Below, one piece after another: positions 1 to 11,311 of a DNA stretch of 64,000 bases. The position numbers and the translations under genes were made by a program. Under the pieces are notes generated by a model. It worked only from the letters and a program-made list of their open reading frames with translations. It did not search any database and was not told where the DNA came from. Location: NCBI GenBank assembly GCA_024734495.1, contig JALMQS010000153.1, positions 13,854,299-13,918,298 on the forward strand, given 5' to 3'. The first letter of the stretch is position 1. Each line of letters starts with the position of its first letter. Origin of the DNA: Forficula auricularia. Its lineage: Eukaryota; Arthropoda; Insecta; Dermaptera; Forficulidae.

Positions 1-149
1 GAATTTTTTTTATTCGATCCCAGAGTTGTTAGCATATTTCTCAAAATTTCTTGTTTCTTATCAAATATACCCATTTTTCCTTGTTTTGGTTATTTCAAAC
101 AATAAATAAGCTCTGAACAGCCAAAAGCCTTGATTAACCATTGATACAC

Positions 150-496
150 TAAGGGCCGGTTGTATGTCGCAAAGTAAATGCTTTTTACCACTAAGACAGG
201 GTAGATGGTAAATGGAGGGGACTGGGATGGCCAATCAGATGACAGGCACTGAAACTTCCTGTCATTTGATTAGTCCAGCTCCATCCATTTATCATCTACC
301 TAGAGGCCAGTGTATGTCGCAAAGTAAATGCTTTTTACCACTAACACAGGTAGATGGTAAATGGAGGGACTGGGATGGCCAATCAGATGCACTGACAGTG
401 CCTGCTATCTGATTGGCCATCCCAGTCCCTCCATTTACCATCTACCCTATGTTAGTAGTAAAAAGCATTTACTTTGCGACATACAACCAGCCCTAA
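150..496. mobile_element. Harbinger-like MITE with TAA target duplication
   Basis: The ends are inverted repeats starting GGGCCGGTTGTATGTCGC and are flanked on both sides by TAA, which fits a PIF/Harbinger-type insertion. Inside, the left terminal motif is repeated at about 304, and the core GATGGCCAATCAGATG appears in both orientations, so the copy looks like one and a half elements fused. Related copies lie at 14497-14856 and 53139-53353. No transposase is present. Confidence 0.65.
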
Positions 497-1624
497 ATGA
501 TATGCTTAGTGTAAAATAATATTTGAGATATTCTTGTGAGGATTTTTATAATGGCTTATTTCTTAAATAATAGAAATAATTCATTCATATTAAAATTATT
601 TTGAAATGTATTTAGAAAAGTAACTTTTGTTATATATTTTACTGTTTCCTCTTATATATTTATAATTATATAAAAAATATGGACTACCCCGGTTTAATCT
701 ATATGAAATCTGTTCACCTTATAGTCCTAATTTATATTTAAACAAACCTTTACGCTCAAAAAAGTGTCCTGTTGCAAATTTGGACTGGCTTCGTTGTTAT
801 TAATTATATCGTTAGAGAATGAAAGTTGAATGAACACGCGTACTGATAGAACCCAGTACTATTATGAAACAAGAATTTATTTACACCATTATTCAAAATA
901 CATATTAATACTGAGTATTTTTATCTTTACCCCATATATACTGCAACATCAAGAACGCCAAGAACGCCAAATGACAAACCTGAAGTCTAAACGACCAGCC
1001 AATTTGTCTGTTGTAATGTTTATATAACCCTAAGTCAAAAAAATAAAAATAAAGAATATTCAACTTAGAATAGTCAAATAGATGTTCATAAACGGGTTGG
1101 ACAATTTAATTATTAAAATATCTAAAATGCTCAATAAGAATTTTCAAACTTTTAATAGGACATAATATATCGTGTGTTCCGTCAGTAAATAGGGGCTAAG
1201 AAATGTCCAGACTTGGCGGTGCCTGACACCTGTTTGTTCATTCACCAGTCCCTTCCGTTTTCAAGAGTGCAGAATCTTTTCATTGACCATGTCAGGTATT
1301 TCCTTTGTAGCGAAAATGAGCAAATTGTTCAACTGCCACATTGTCTAAGTTTTTCTAAAATGGTTTGAAACTTTCATTCATATAACTGGTTGTTAAAAAT
1401 GGATCTACCTAGTAATTCCTGTGGTCCTTTTCCGCCTAATAGCAAAATGCCAAATAGATAAAATCTATAGCTATCAAAACAAATCTCACCGACAAAATAA
1501 AATTCACTAATAACTAGGTAAATAAGGGTATGTAGGTGCGTGACACATACCATAAGCAAAACCGAAACTGAGTCCGGCACTTGGAAAAGACAGTATGTTT
1601 GAATATTTGTCGACTTGAAATGCT
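497..1624. other. AT-rich sequence without recognised genes
   Basis: Only short ORFs that look like chance are found here. There is no codon-like composition, no splice-bounded exon and no clear element end. Confidence 0.5.
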
Positions 1625-3075
1625 AAAAGGGTTTAATTTTTTCCTCATCACATATTCAATTAAATCTATTGAAATGTCATATCTATGAAATATTTTCTTT
1701 TATCTTTTATATCAAATAGTTTTTATTAGAATATTTGCATTTAAAGGGCAATTTATTTGAAGTCTAATTAAAAAAACGCTATTGAAATAATATTTTAAAA
1801 ATATAAAATTAATAAATATTATAAAACAATCAATTATTAATCATTATATTCAATTTTGAACTAAATTGATTGATCAGTTTTTAAGAAAATGGTAAAAAGC
1901 TAGAAAACCATAACAAATCACTCTCTGATGCCGGGTGACTTGCGACTCAGGCTCTTGATAAAAAATACCAAAATAATTATAAATAGGAAAGAAAACGATC
2001 TTATTTTATCGATTCCATCTATCTGAAGGTTCACAGTATGTCTATTATATAAGAAAATAGAATTTTTATTAAGAATTTTGTAGTTTAAAAGAAATTGTAT
2101 GAAAAGATTCAATTTCTTCTCTCCGGGAGTGAATCAACTAGAAATGGCAAAAATAAAAAATATCTTATTAGATATTTATTCAAATCTATTGAAATTTCAT
2201 ATCTCTGTGTTATTTTCATTTATTTTTTATATCAAATAATTATTATTAGAAAATTTGCATTTTAATGGGTAGTTTATTTGAAGTCCAATTTGAAAAAAAC
2301 GCTAATAACTCCGTTGAAATTTTTCTTAAAAATATGAAATTAATAGATATTATAAAACAATTAATTATTAATAATTTCATTTAATTTTGAACGAAATCGA
2401 TTCAGTACTTTTTGAGAAAATGGTCAAAAACCATCTGAACCGTCAAAAAAAGATGTTTTTTGAAAGCACGAGATGCCTTTGAAAAAAGTTGAAAAAGTCA
2501 TATGAAACGAAACATTGACTTATGACATGGAGGTGAATTTTAAAATGTTTCTAAAACGGCCTTTCATAGATGGTTTTCGGGGTTTTTGACGATTTTCTCA
2601 AAAAGTACTGAATCGATTTCATTCAAAATTGAATTAAATTATTAATAATTAATTGTTTTATAATATCTATTAATTTTATATTTTTAAAAAAAATTTCAAC
2701 GGAGTTATTAGCGTTTTTTCAAATTAGGCTTCAAATAAAGTACCCTTTAAAATAAAAATATTTTAATCAAAAAATATTTTCTATAAAAGAAAAAAGGAAA
2801 TAACATACAAATATGAAATTTCAAAAGATTTGATCCTATATGTAACGAGAAAAAAAATAAAACCTTTTGGTATTTCTAGTTGATTTGCTCCCGGAGAGAA
2901 GAAATTGAATCTTTCCATACAATTTCTTTTAAACTACAAAATTCTTAATCAAAATGCAATTTTCTTTTATTAAACAGTTACTATGAACCTCAAAATAGAT
3001 GAAATCGATAAAATAATATTGTTTTCTTTCTCATTTATAATTTTTTTGCTATATTATTATATCGAGAGATGTCTC
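1625..3075. repeat. Compound fold-back (about 1.45 kb)
   Basis: Block A (about 1625-1910) is repeated directly at about 2160-2440 and inverted at about 2570-2870. Block B (about 1915-2150) is repeated inverted at about 2875-3070. The order is therefore A-B-A then inverted A, inverted B, centred near 2500. Block B carries the landmark CTCTCCGGGAG, and its partner carries CTCCCGGAGAG. No transposase or reverse transcriptase is visible, so the class is unknown. Confidence 0.7.
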
Positions 3076-3129
3076 GCCGCATTAGAGAGACATTTGTTAT
3101 TGATTCAAGTCCATTCACTCTACATTATT

Positions 3130-3605
3130 GGAATATTTTTTAACGCGTAAACTATTTTAGACGAAATGTCTTTCAGTCATATTAACTTTTCTGTTTTAAA
3201 TTAAATGTTTTTAATAAAGATCATCATATAAATTTATGTACCTCAAAGGGTTAGGCAGTGATGGTGAAATTTATGTGGAAAGTTAGATAAATCTTGCTCT
3301 AGAGTTCTAGAGGCTCAGATATTCTACATATTCAAAAACTCTAATGAAGAAATATTTTGATATTTTAATTTACTAAAAAAAGTTCATTATCTATAATTAG
3401 GAGCCTGACTATTTAAATTATTGGGCTATATAACTCGTAAACTATTGATTTTAGACATTTCTCTCATATTATATTTTCTGATGGAAATTAAATGTACTTT
3501 AATAAAAGTTCTTATATGAATTTGTTTACTTCAATGTGTTAAGTAGTAATTGTGAAATTTAAATGGAAATTGAGATAAATACTCCCTATAAAAATCGTTG
3601 TTCCC
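3130..3605. repeat. Diverged tandem duplication, period about 290 bp
   Basis: A segment beginning near CGTAAACTATT at 3145 recurs near 3437 (CTCGTAAACTATT), and the similarity continues through GGTGAAATTTATGTGGAAA and its counterpart GTGAAATTTAAATGGAAA. No coding potential is seen. Confidence 0.6.
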
Positions 3606-3878
3606 CTTATGAAAATATTCTAAATGTTTGAAATTTTAGGGATGCCACTGGTCTCTAAAATTTTTAGAGATAAGGCCACATGTGAACATTGAAAACTATG
3701 GGCGGGCCGGATTTAACATTATATGGAAATTATATTAATACAATGCTATTATACGGCATTAATATTTAATATAGAAAATATTTGTGAATTAATTCTGTAG
3801 TAGCCGCGGGCCGGATGGAAAAGTTTCAATGGCCTGATTTAACCCCCGGGCCGTAGTTTGGGAACCTCTGCTTTAGAC
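3606..3878. mobile_element. hAT-like element, right end recognisable
   Basis: The segment ends in GTAGTTTGGGAACCTCTG, the reverse complement of a typical hAT terminus (CAGAGGTTCCCAAAC). The 8 bases that follow are CTTTAGAC. The start also holds a fragment (CTAAATGTTTGAAATTTTAG) of the hAT family at 10509-11079. The left end was not located with confidence. Confidence 0.4.
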
Positions 3879-4611
3879 AACGGTTCATTCGCCATATTCG
3901 TTTAAGAAGCAAGAATCAATTTCGATCTAAATGCAGCCTTATCAAATTTTTTTTCACAATTAATAAAAAGCAACCAGGTAAAAACTTCAATATTTAAAAT
4001 TGATAACTAAATCCTCTTTTTTTTATTATCTATTATCTAAATTTTCTATTCAAAATTCGCCAATTATCTAGTCAAGATCTTAACTTTATCATGATTAAAT
4101 AGTTTTCTGTATATTTTATCTTTAATAGAGCAAACGAAATTAATACATCTATCGATCAATCGGTAGTTGGTTGCATTTACGTTCAATGTTTTTGTTTTAT
4201 GACGGAAGCAGCATTTCAAGTAGCTGGCTAGATAAATGAAGTTAAGACAACGATAATAAAACGTGTTCCACAGGTTCGATGATTTTGATTGAAAAGGGAG
4301 AAGGGTGGGGGAAAAAGGGGAGGGAAGCATTTACAACCCAGCAATCATTGGATTACCTTCCTGTATTACACTATTTCAATAATTCCATATTTAGAGCCAG
4401 GGTACTTCATATGGTAATTTGATTCAATGTGTCTTTTTTATCACGACTAAAACTTAAAATTTCTTAATAAATACATTTTTTACCATACAAATAAAAATAT
4501 TTAAGACAAACTAGACTTTGTCAAAAATTGGATCATTTAATTAAATAATTATATTCTTGGTTGAATTCTAATTCATTACTTCAAAAATATTCTTTTTTAC
4601 AGTCTAGTACA
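3879..4611. other. AT-rich sequence, nothing recognised
   Basis: A minus-strand ORF of 88 codons at 4064-4330 has no recognisable domain and a composition like the flanking DNA. I do not call it a gene. Confidence 0.5.
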
Positions 4612-4700
4612 GTGGTTCCTAACCTGGGGGCACTTCGGGTTATCAGGGGGTCGATGAGTATTCAAAGGGGGAAAAATTAAAAAAGTACTGTGCAGTAGAA
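4612..4700 (+). mobile_element. hAT-like terminal fragment
   Basis: The fragment begins CAGTGGTTCCTAACCTGGGG, a common hAT terminus form. The partner end was not found, so it is probably a truncated copy. Confidence 0.4.
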
Positions 4701-5300
4701 GTTGCCGGGTAAAATAAAACAATAACAAAGTTTTCAAACTTTCATTTATTTTTTCTTAATTTTTACAGATTCCAATTTAAAAATGAAAACATGTACTCCT
4801 GATTTTTTAAATGTACGTCAATGATCTTAGTTAATTATTTCACTTCTTTGTTCTTTAAAAAAATCTCTAAAAAATGTACATTTTAATTTTTTTTTCTATT
4901 TTATTTAAGAGTGGCCGGATAAAACAGCTTAGCATTAAATAATTGCAATTAAACATGAATTTTTTTTACCAATGGTAGATTGGGAAAGGGTGAGAAAATG
5001 ATCATTATTTTATTTTTTTTCATTGAAGGATTTTCACCATCTTGGAGAAAAACTAATATTTGTTAGAATAATATATTCGGAATAACTTAAAAAAAAATTG
5101 GAATTATTTACCTAGTAGTTTTGATAAAAAAATAGAAAAAAAAACAACATATTTTGGCGATTATTTTTAGTGGAGGGGATAAAATATCAATGGCTTGGAA
5201 ACGATCCATTCACTAAGATATTATAGTAGTGTAAAAAGTACAGTCACATTAAAAAAACATAACCTAAAATTTTAACACCGTTCATATTTATAGAGTGGTT

Positions 5301-5588
5301 GATACAATTTTGATGGCTGTATATGTATATAATTAAGTAATGGAGAGGGATTCAGCCAATGGGTAGCGTCTGCTGAATAAAAACTCCCAATTATGGAAAA
5401 CGTTTCGGCTTTAATTAAATGATGCCATCATCAGTTCCTAAGAATTGATGAGTCTTTGAAGACGAGCGCCATATTTGTGTATAAGGTGTCCGAGCATGAT
5501 GATATTCCACAATGGTTATAAAGTTGATACAATTTTGATGGCTGTATATGTATATAATTAAGTAATGGAGAGGGATTCAGCCAATGGG
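5301..5588 (-). mobile_element. Hammerhead-bearing retroelement, 1.28-unit head-to-tail copy
   Basis: A 63-bp segment at 5301-5363 is repeated exactly in direct orientation at 5526-5588, so the insert is a 225-bp unit plus 63 bp of the next unit. It is bracketed by a 14-bp target-site duplication, TTTATAGAGTGGTT, at 5287-5300 and 5589-5602, inside an older MITE. One hammerhead motif lies on the minus strand. Known context: retrozymes and Penelope-like elements insert tandem hammerhead-containing copies with variable target duplications. Inference: this is a small nonautonomous member of that group. Confidence 0.75.
5395..5438 (-). ncRNA. Hammerhead ribozyme motif, intact core
   Basis: On the minus strand the order is GGAA, CTGATGA, one T, helix II GGC/GCC with a 14-base loop, GAAA, CGT, T, TTCC. 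Helix I is GGAA/TTCC. Helix III is the self-complementary ACGU, so pairing would be two base pairs, or a dimer. The predicted cleavage is after the T that precedes TTCC. Confidence 0.8.
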
Positions 5589-5649
5589 TTTATAGAGTGG
5601 TTACGAGTCTAAAACTTTTTGTGTGAATTGTCGCGAAAGAACCTCATTA

Positions 5650-6453
5650 AAAACTACTTTGGGATGAGAATCAAAACGTTGTTTTATATGATGATTTATT
5701 AAAAGAATAAATAAATAAATAAAATAAAATAATTGACAAAAAGACATTTTTTTTATCTTCAGACAAGTCAAAAAATTTGGATTCCAAGAAACCCCTCTAT
5801 GGGAATAAATATGTACGGAATTCATTAATAAATTAATTTCTAGTCAAAGTTTCTTAAAAATCCATTTTATTCACTTCATCACTGAAATTCAGCTTATTTC
5901 CCCTAAATCTTAAGACCAAGTTTTTTGAAAATTACATTCTACCCCAGAATGAAAAAATACTTAATTCATACCTTTTAAAAGATAATGAACAAAACAATTC
6001 ACTGGTCATATTTTATGAATGATGGCACAATACCTATTTAAATACTGACAGGTCCCTGAATTCTTGGAAAGAAGAGATCTTTCAGAGCCTGGGACGGAGC
6101 CGCTTATGAACCCGAGTCAAAGGATTTTAAGTTAATAGGATTCTAGAAAGAAAATTTCAATCTCATGATACTCAAAGGTATTCAAATAACCTAAATGATG
6201 AATGACCATTTAAGACAGTAAGTATATGTAAATTTAAACATTCAGCTAATTTTATTTATGATTTCATAATTAGAATTATCTATTCCTGGTAAAGTAGTTA
6301 AAATCCTAGAGAATTATTTCTGATGTTTAAATTACTAAAACAAAAGAATCAATTCGATTTTTAGATCTGAAATTCTTGGTTCAAAAATGCAGAAAATCAG
6401 AAAAAATTTGGTCCACAATTCTGTATTCATAAATTAAAAAATTAAAACTTGAT
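5650..6453. other. AT-rich sequence, nothing recognised
   Basis: No gene, RNA or element end could be supported in this stretch. Confidence 0.5.
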
Positions 6454-6665
6454 TATGCCAAGTTTTAAATTTCTATTCTGTTCGTTCACTGATGAAAATT
6501 TGAAAAATCTAGTAAAACCAAATCGAGTCTAGTTCAATCTAGGAGGAACAAAACTCTGTTATGCCAAGTTTTAAATTTCTATTCTGTTCGTTCACTGACG
6601 AAAATTTGAAAAATCACTTAAAACTGAATCGAGTCTATTTCAATCTAGGAGGAACAAAACTCTGA
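6454..6665. repeat. Two tandem units of about 106 bp
   Basis: The unit starting TATGCCAAGTTTTAAATTTC at 6454 repeats at 6560 with few changes, and each copy ends GGAGGAACAAAACTCTG. Confidence 0.75.
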
Positions 6666-7701
6666 CTTAATGTTTGTCCCCAACAAATTAATCGTTAACA
6701 TTTAAATTGAATATATTTCTTGCTTTCATATTTCCGTGAAAATTCTTTGATTACTTACTTTAATTCGGCACTAGAATAAAACGCAGTTAAATATGGTGTT
6801 GGTTTAACTTTTACATACTGAACTCAAGTATACATATTTATAAATCCCCTGCAGCAGCTTTACAATTGCAATATCTCATTAAAAAAACTCGGCCAACAAA
6901 GGTAACGAATCCGTAAAGACAAATAGAGAAATAATTTATACCTTTATATATCTACATTAATACGGAAAGATCTAATCTGAACAAAATGGTTCTTTGTATA
7001 GTTCAAGTGTTATTTATCGTGCAATTTGTGGTTAAAAAAAGAATCTTAAGTAATAGATAGAGGATCTGTTCTGCTCGATGTTGTCCATTCACTGAACATA
7101 TTTTGATAAATTAATAAAAGCCATATTATACTCTATATTAGAAGTAAGCTTCCACATTCAACTTGAAATGAATGTGTCACGCAAGAAACACACTGCGTGA
7201 ATTGGTTCACCTATTCTTTAGCCGATATTTTAGATCCATCCCTTCCTACTTTCCGTTTAGGGCAGTTAATTGTTTACAAAATATACAAGAGGAATATCCT
7301 AATTATTGTAATTTTAAGATCGACCCCAAGATAACTCAACGTGCCAGACCTCACAAAGCCCAAAGAAAATAATACTTGAAAATATTGACCATGACTGATT
7401 CCTAACAGTAAAGGGCAATCGCTCACTAACATTTTATACTGATTTGCTTCTTGTCATGTTATCCCACATATATCACATGTTTCTTCCCCTGAAAATCCCC
7501 ATCCACTTTCTGTCCACCCTCCGTTTGACCCGCTTTTATAAAAGCAATACAACTAGACTATTGATATACTATTATCGTTTGAATCAATTCGGTGAAAACT
7601 TCTAAGCCTTTGATGAAAGTTTATGTGTATTATTGATGATAATGTTAAGAATAAAAAAAATAATTGAAGCAATTTCCTCATGAGCAATCATGAAGCTGAT
7701 A
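6666..7701. other. AT-rich sequence, nothing recognised
   Basis: The 66-codon ORF at 7172 has no recognisable domain. No repeat ends were seen. Confidence 0.5.
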
Positions 7702-7709
7702 CCTTAAAC

Positions 7710-8116
7710 CAGAGGTCTTCAAACTTTTTCACGATCAGTGCACCAAATTTTCAGTAAAAGTTCTCCGATGCACATGAAAGTAACATTTTCAGTATATTTA
7801 GAATTTACATAATACATGTAATACCGCTTAATTATCTAATCATTAGATTAGATTCTAATGATTTTTTTATTATATATCCCTAGTAGCACAATGTTTCAAA
7901 CTATATAGTAACTATACAGTGCCTATATAGATTCTGAAAATATAGATAATATAGATTTTCAGAATCTATATAGGCACTGTATAGTTACTATATGGTTTGA
8001 AACATTGTGCTACTAGGGTAGCTTTTTTGATTTATGTAACATTTTTTTTAATAATGTGACTACATCGTCGCGGTGCACCTGAAAGTTCTCCGCGATGCAT
8101 AGTTTGAAGATACCTG
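7710..8116. mobile_element. hAT-like MITE with 8-bp target duplication
   Basis: The left end CAGAGGTCTTCAAACTTTTT pairs with the right end AGTTTGAAGATACCTG. The flanks CCTTAAAC (7702-7709) and CCCTAAAC (8117-8124) form an 8-bp target duplication with one mismatch. Internal GGTGCACCTGAAAGTTCTCC echoes the left side TGCACCAAATTTTC in inverted form. It carries a nested hairpin at 7878-8018. Confidence 0.75.
7878..8018. repeat. Near-perfect hairpin MITE nested in a hAT element
   Basis: The arms begin CCCTAGTAGCACAATGTTTC and close with GAAACATTGTGCTACTAGGG. They are nearly identical over about 65 bp with a very short loop, so the insertion is recent. Target-site bases are ambiguous (TA is possible). 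Confidence 0.7.
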
Positions 8117-8124
8117 CCCTAAAC

Positions 8125-9147
8125 AACTGATATCTTTTTGATGAGACTATTTATATTTTTGTTTACTAGGTTCGTTTGGAAGAATCTAGATCTCTCAGGG
8201 TTTGAGTACAGACTCGGAATTGACAGTTTTTTTCCCCAATCTCAAATTTGAGAAACGATATTTGATAATAATCCTGTTCTTAAAATTTCTGCGTTCATCT
8301 CTTTCAACTCTTATCCCATTCATCAAACATAGTATATTTCATTGAAAATATGCCTTTAATGAAGAAATATAAACGAAATTTCATATGGCAGACCAGCCCC
8401 TGGAAATGTTTAGTTTTACTGATTTCATCGCTCTTTTAGGAATCATTAAGAGAAAAAAAAATTAAAGGAGACCTTAAATAGGTTCAATCACTCTGCATGT
8501 GAACAAATTAAAATTAATAAAAATAATAGTTTGTAGTAGCAAACAACATTCTGTCAAGTTTTAAGCGAAGAGAACGTCGAAATAGTTACGGGATTTAGTC
8601 ATTAGAAGTAAAACAAATTAAGTCAAGAAAATCTAAAAAGAAATTAAATCTAGAATTTCAAAATATAATAGAGTTTATTCAGAACTAAAAATTATAATGT
8701 TATTCATTAATTAACTTTAGAAAAATGCTGAAGACCTATGCAGCTATATAGCCTGATGCATTAGTATGAAATTTGAACTATAATAAAGGTAGAGAGAAAG
8801 AAATAAGAGGTGCCATAGGAAAATGTTATAAATTAAATGACTAAATTGGATAATTAATTAGTAAGTTCTCAATTAGATTAGGGAAACGAGAACTTTTTGT
8901 ATAAGAATTTGGAGAACAAAAGTGCTTAGGCTTAGATGATGAGATACATCCTGAAACTCAATTATGGAGAATGAGTAAACTCGAAAAAAGAAGAAATGGG
9001 GAAAGACCTAGATTAGAATATTTTCCTCATTTATGGACGTCGTGTTATCAAAGTACATATATTCAATATTGCTATTTACAGTCTAGTATGATCGAAATAA
9101 CTTTTGAAACATATTTTACGAGCATAAAAATATAGGAAATAATTTTA
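8125..9147. other. AT-rich sequence, nothing recognised
   Basis: No gene or element ends could be supported here. Confidence 0.5.
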
Positions 9148-9210
9148 ATTAATAAAGTAAAGGGTGTATAGTTTCACAGTGAATGAAATAAAACTCAAAA
9201 AGGTTTATAC

Positions 9211-9253
9211 AAACTCAATATATTTCGGATTATTAGTCCATCATCAGGAGTTT
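9211..9253 (-). ncRNA. Hammerhead ribozyme motif, intact core
   Basis: On the minus strand the order is AAACTC, CTGATGA, T, GGA-loop-TCC, GAAA, TATAT, T, GAGTTT. Helix I is a perfect 6-bp AAACTC/GAGTTT. Helix II is 3 bp with a 7-base loop. Helix III is the palindrome AUAUAU. Confidence 0.8.
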
Positions 9254-9865
9254 ACAAGTTAAAACTAATAACAATTGAACGAGTGATCACAATTTTTAAC
9301 ATCTAAATCACATGTACCAATATAACAAAATATAACATTCAAATCTTACATACAACATAACATAAGAAAAACATCAATAAAATTAAAATTTAGAAAATTG
9401 TTTTACAAAGATTTTTCTTTTTTAAATATAAAAATATATAAATATATATATAATAAATCTAGGTAAATATTAATATAAATAAAAACCCTTAATTACAAGT
9501 ATAAACATAAAATCTTTTAGAATTAAATTAGAAAATAAAATTACAAATTTAAGTCATAGACACAAAATTAATTATAGTTTGTAATTTTATTTTCTAATTT
9601 AATTCTAAAAGATTTTATGTTTATACTTGTAATTAAGGGTTTTTATTTATATTAATATTTACCTAGATTTCTTATATTTATATATTTTTTATATTTAAAA
9701 AAGAAAAATCTCTGTAAAACAATTTTTTAAATTTTAATTTTATTGATGTTTTTCTTGTTATGTTGGTATGTAAGATTTGAATGTTATATTTTGTTATATT
9801 GGTACATATGATTTAGATGTTAAAAATTGTGATCACTCGTTCAATTATTATTAGTTTTAACTTGT

Positions 9866-9909
9866 AAACTCCTGATGATGAGACTAATAATCCGAAATAT
9901 ATTGAGTTT
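9866..9909 (+). ncRNA. Hammerhead ribozyme motif, weakened helix II
   Basis: This is the right-arm partner of the motif at 9211. CTGATGA, GAAA and the 6-bp helix I (AAACTC/GAGTTT) are kept, but helix II reads GAGA against TCC instead of GGA/TCC. Confidence 0.65.
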
Positions 9910-9979
9910 GTATAAACCTCTTTGAGTTTTATTTCATTCACTGTGAAACTACACACACCTTTACTTTATTAATTAATAT

Positions 9980-10508
9980 CATGTTTCACCTAAAACCTCA
10001 ACCACTTTCCCTAAGTAAAATAATTTTCAGGATTCATGAGTTTTTATCATTACTTATTAGCTTATTACCAAAATATCATAAAAAAATATACAAATATAAA
10101 AATTGGACTCACTCAAGTTTATAGAACATTTATTTTATTTAATATAATTTACCATTGAAAAATAAATTAAAAATCAAAAAGTATGTTTGAAAAATCTTCT
10201 AGATTTAAATAATAACACTCATTTAGTTTGAAATCAAACTATTTCGTCTGAAGATCCTCTAGAGACAAGTTTTGACTAATTTTGGGATCTCAATCCATGA
10301 AATCTTTCTACTCATCTTATTACTTCTTTTTTGTTCAGAGAGAATAGTATGTAGATTCTAGGTGAAACATATTTAATAAATTTATATTTTTTAAATTTTG
10401 ATTTTACTTATTACTTTTGATGACTTAAAATAAAAATTGTCTAATCATAAGATTACCAAAAAATATAAACACGGAGGGATGTTTAAAACTAAAAATATAT
10501 AAATCTAT
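9980..10508. other. AT-rich sequence, nothing recognised
   Basis: No gene or element ends could be supported. Confidence 0.5.
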
Positions 10509-11079
10509 CAGTGGCGTGCGGTTCATGGATGCTGTGGATGCGGCGCATCCCTAAAATTTCAATCATTTAGAGTATTTCATAAATATATCGACTTCACAAT
10601 TTCATGAGGATCTTTAACTTTTCAAATTATTATCCGTTATTTCAAATAATTCTATAAAAACATTTTTTTGTTTTGAAAAGTAGGTATATTGGTTCTCGAA
10701 ATGAAAAAAAATTATTGCATAGTTTCGAGGGCAAATTAAAATGAATGATTTTTCCGAAAAGGGTGCGGATATAGGTTTAAAGTCCCTGCCTGGTATATCT
10801 TTCGGACAAGATGGTCGATTTCCATCTCAGGGACTGTGGAGTTTAAATCTTAAAAATTAATTTCTGACTCCTGCCCTCACTCACACAAAGCAGTATCTGT
10901 TTGGGCGAAAGTAAAAATATATTTTTAAAAAATCTAATGTTAAATTTTAAAAATAACGAAAATGATGCCGTATTCAATGAAATTTGAAAAAAAAAGCGAA
11001 GATTAAAATAAAATTTCAGAAAATGAGGGTTACTTTTTTGGACAGCATCCCCTGGTTTAAAAGTCACCAACCGCCACTG
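10509..11079. mobile_element. hAT-like nonautonomous element (CAGTGGCG family)
   Basis: The termini CAGTGGCGTGCGGT and ACCAACCGCCACTG are a typical hAT form. The 8-bp flanks AAATCTAT and ATACCTAT agree at six positions. Related copies lie at 13509-13674 (deletion form), about 17216-17702, and inverted at about 41805-42584. The 75-codon ORF at 10843-11070 lies entirely within the element and is not a gene. Confidence 0.65.
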
Positions 11080-11311
11080 ATACCTATACCTTTACATTAG
11101 TGCAGAAAATCAGAAAAAAAACACGAATTGTTATATGGAAGCTATCAAATGGTAATTTCACACAAGTTTTTATTAATAAACTGCCCCATTGTGCCATGTT
11201 TCAACTTTCTAGCTCAAACTGTTAATGGATACAAATTGTCAAAACACTAAAATTTCCGGTAAGCGGACAAGTATTGAAATTTTATTTTTTTTATTTTTTC
11301 TCCATTATGTT

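Larger units (their letters stand above)
4930..5649. mobile_element. TTAA-type (piggyBac-like) MITE, family 1, interrupted copy
   Basis: The sequence matches the interior of the copies at 36572, 49081, 53935 and 56757, and ends CGCGAAAGAACCTCATTAA. The left end is degraded. A hammerhead-bearing insert (5301-5588) with target duplications splits the element, so it is older than that insert. Confidence 0.65.
9148..9979. mobile_element. Head-to-head Penelope/retrozyme-like fold-back
   Basis: The left arm (9148-9574) and right arm (9575-9979) are inverted copies starting TTAATTAATAAAGTAAAG and its complement. The right arm lacks about 40 bp at the junction, so the join is asymmetric. Each arm carries a hammerhead pointing outward (9211-9253 minus, 9866-9909 plus). 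A single left-arm copy occurs at 12890-13440. No reverse transcriptase remains. Confidence 0.7.
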
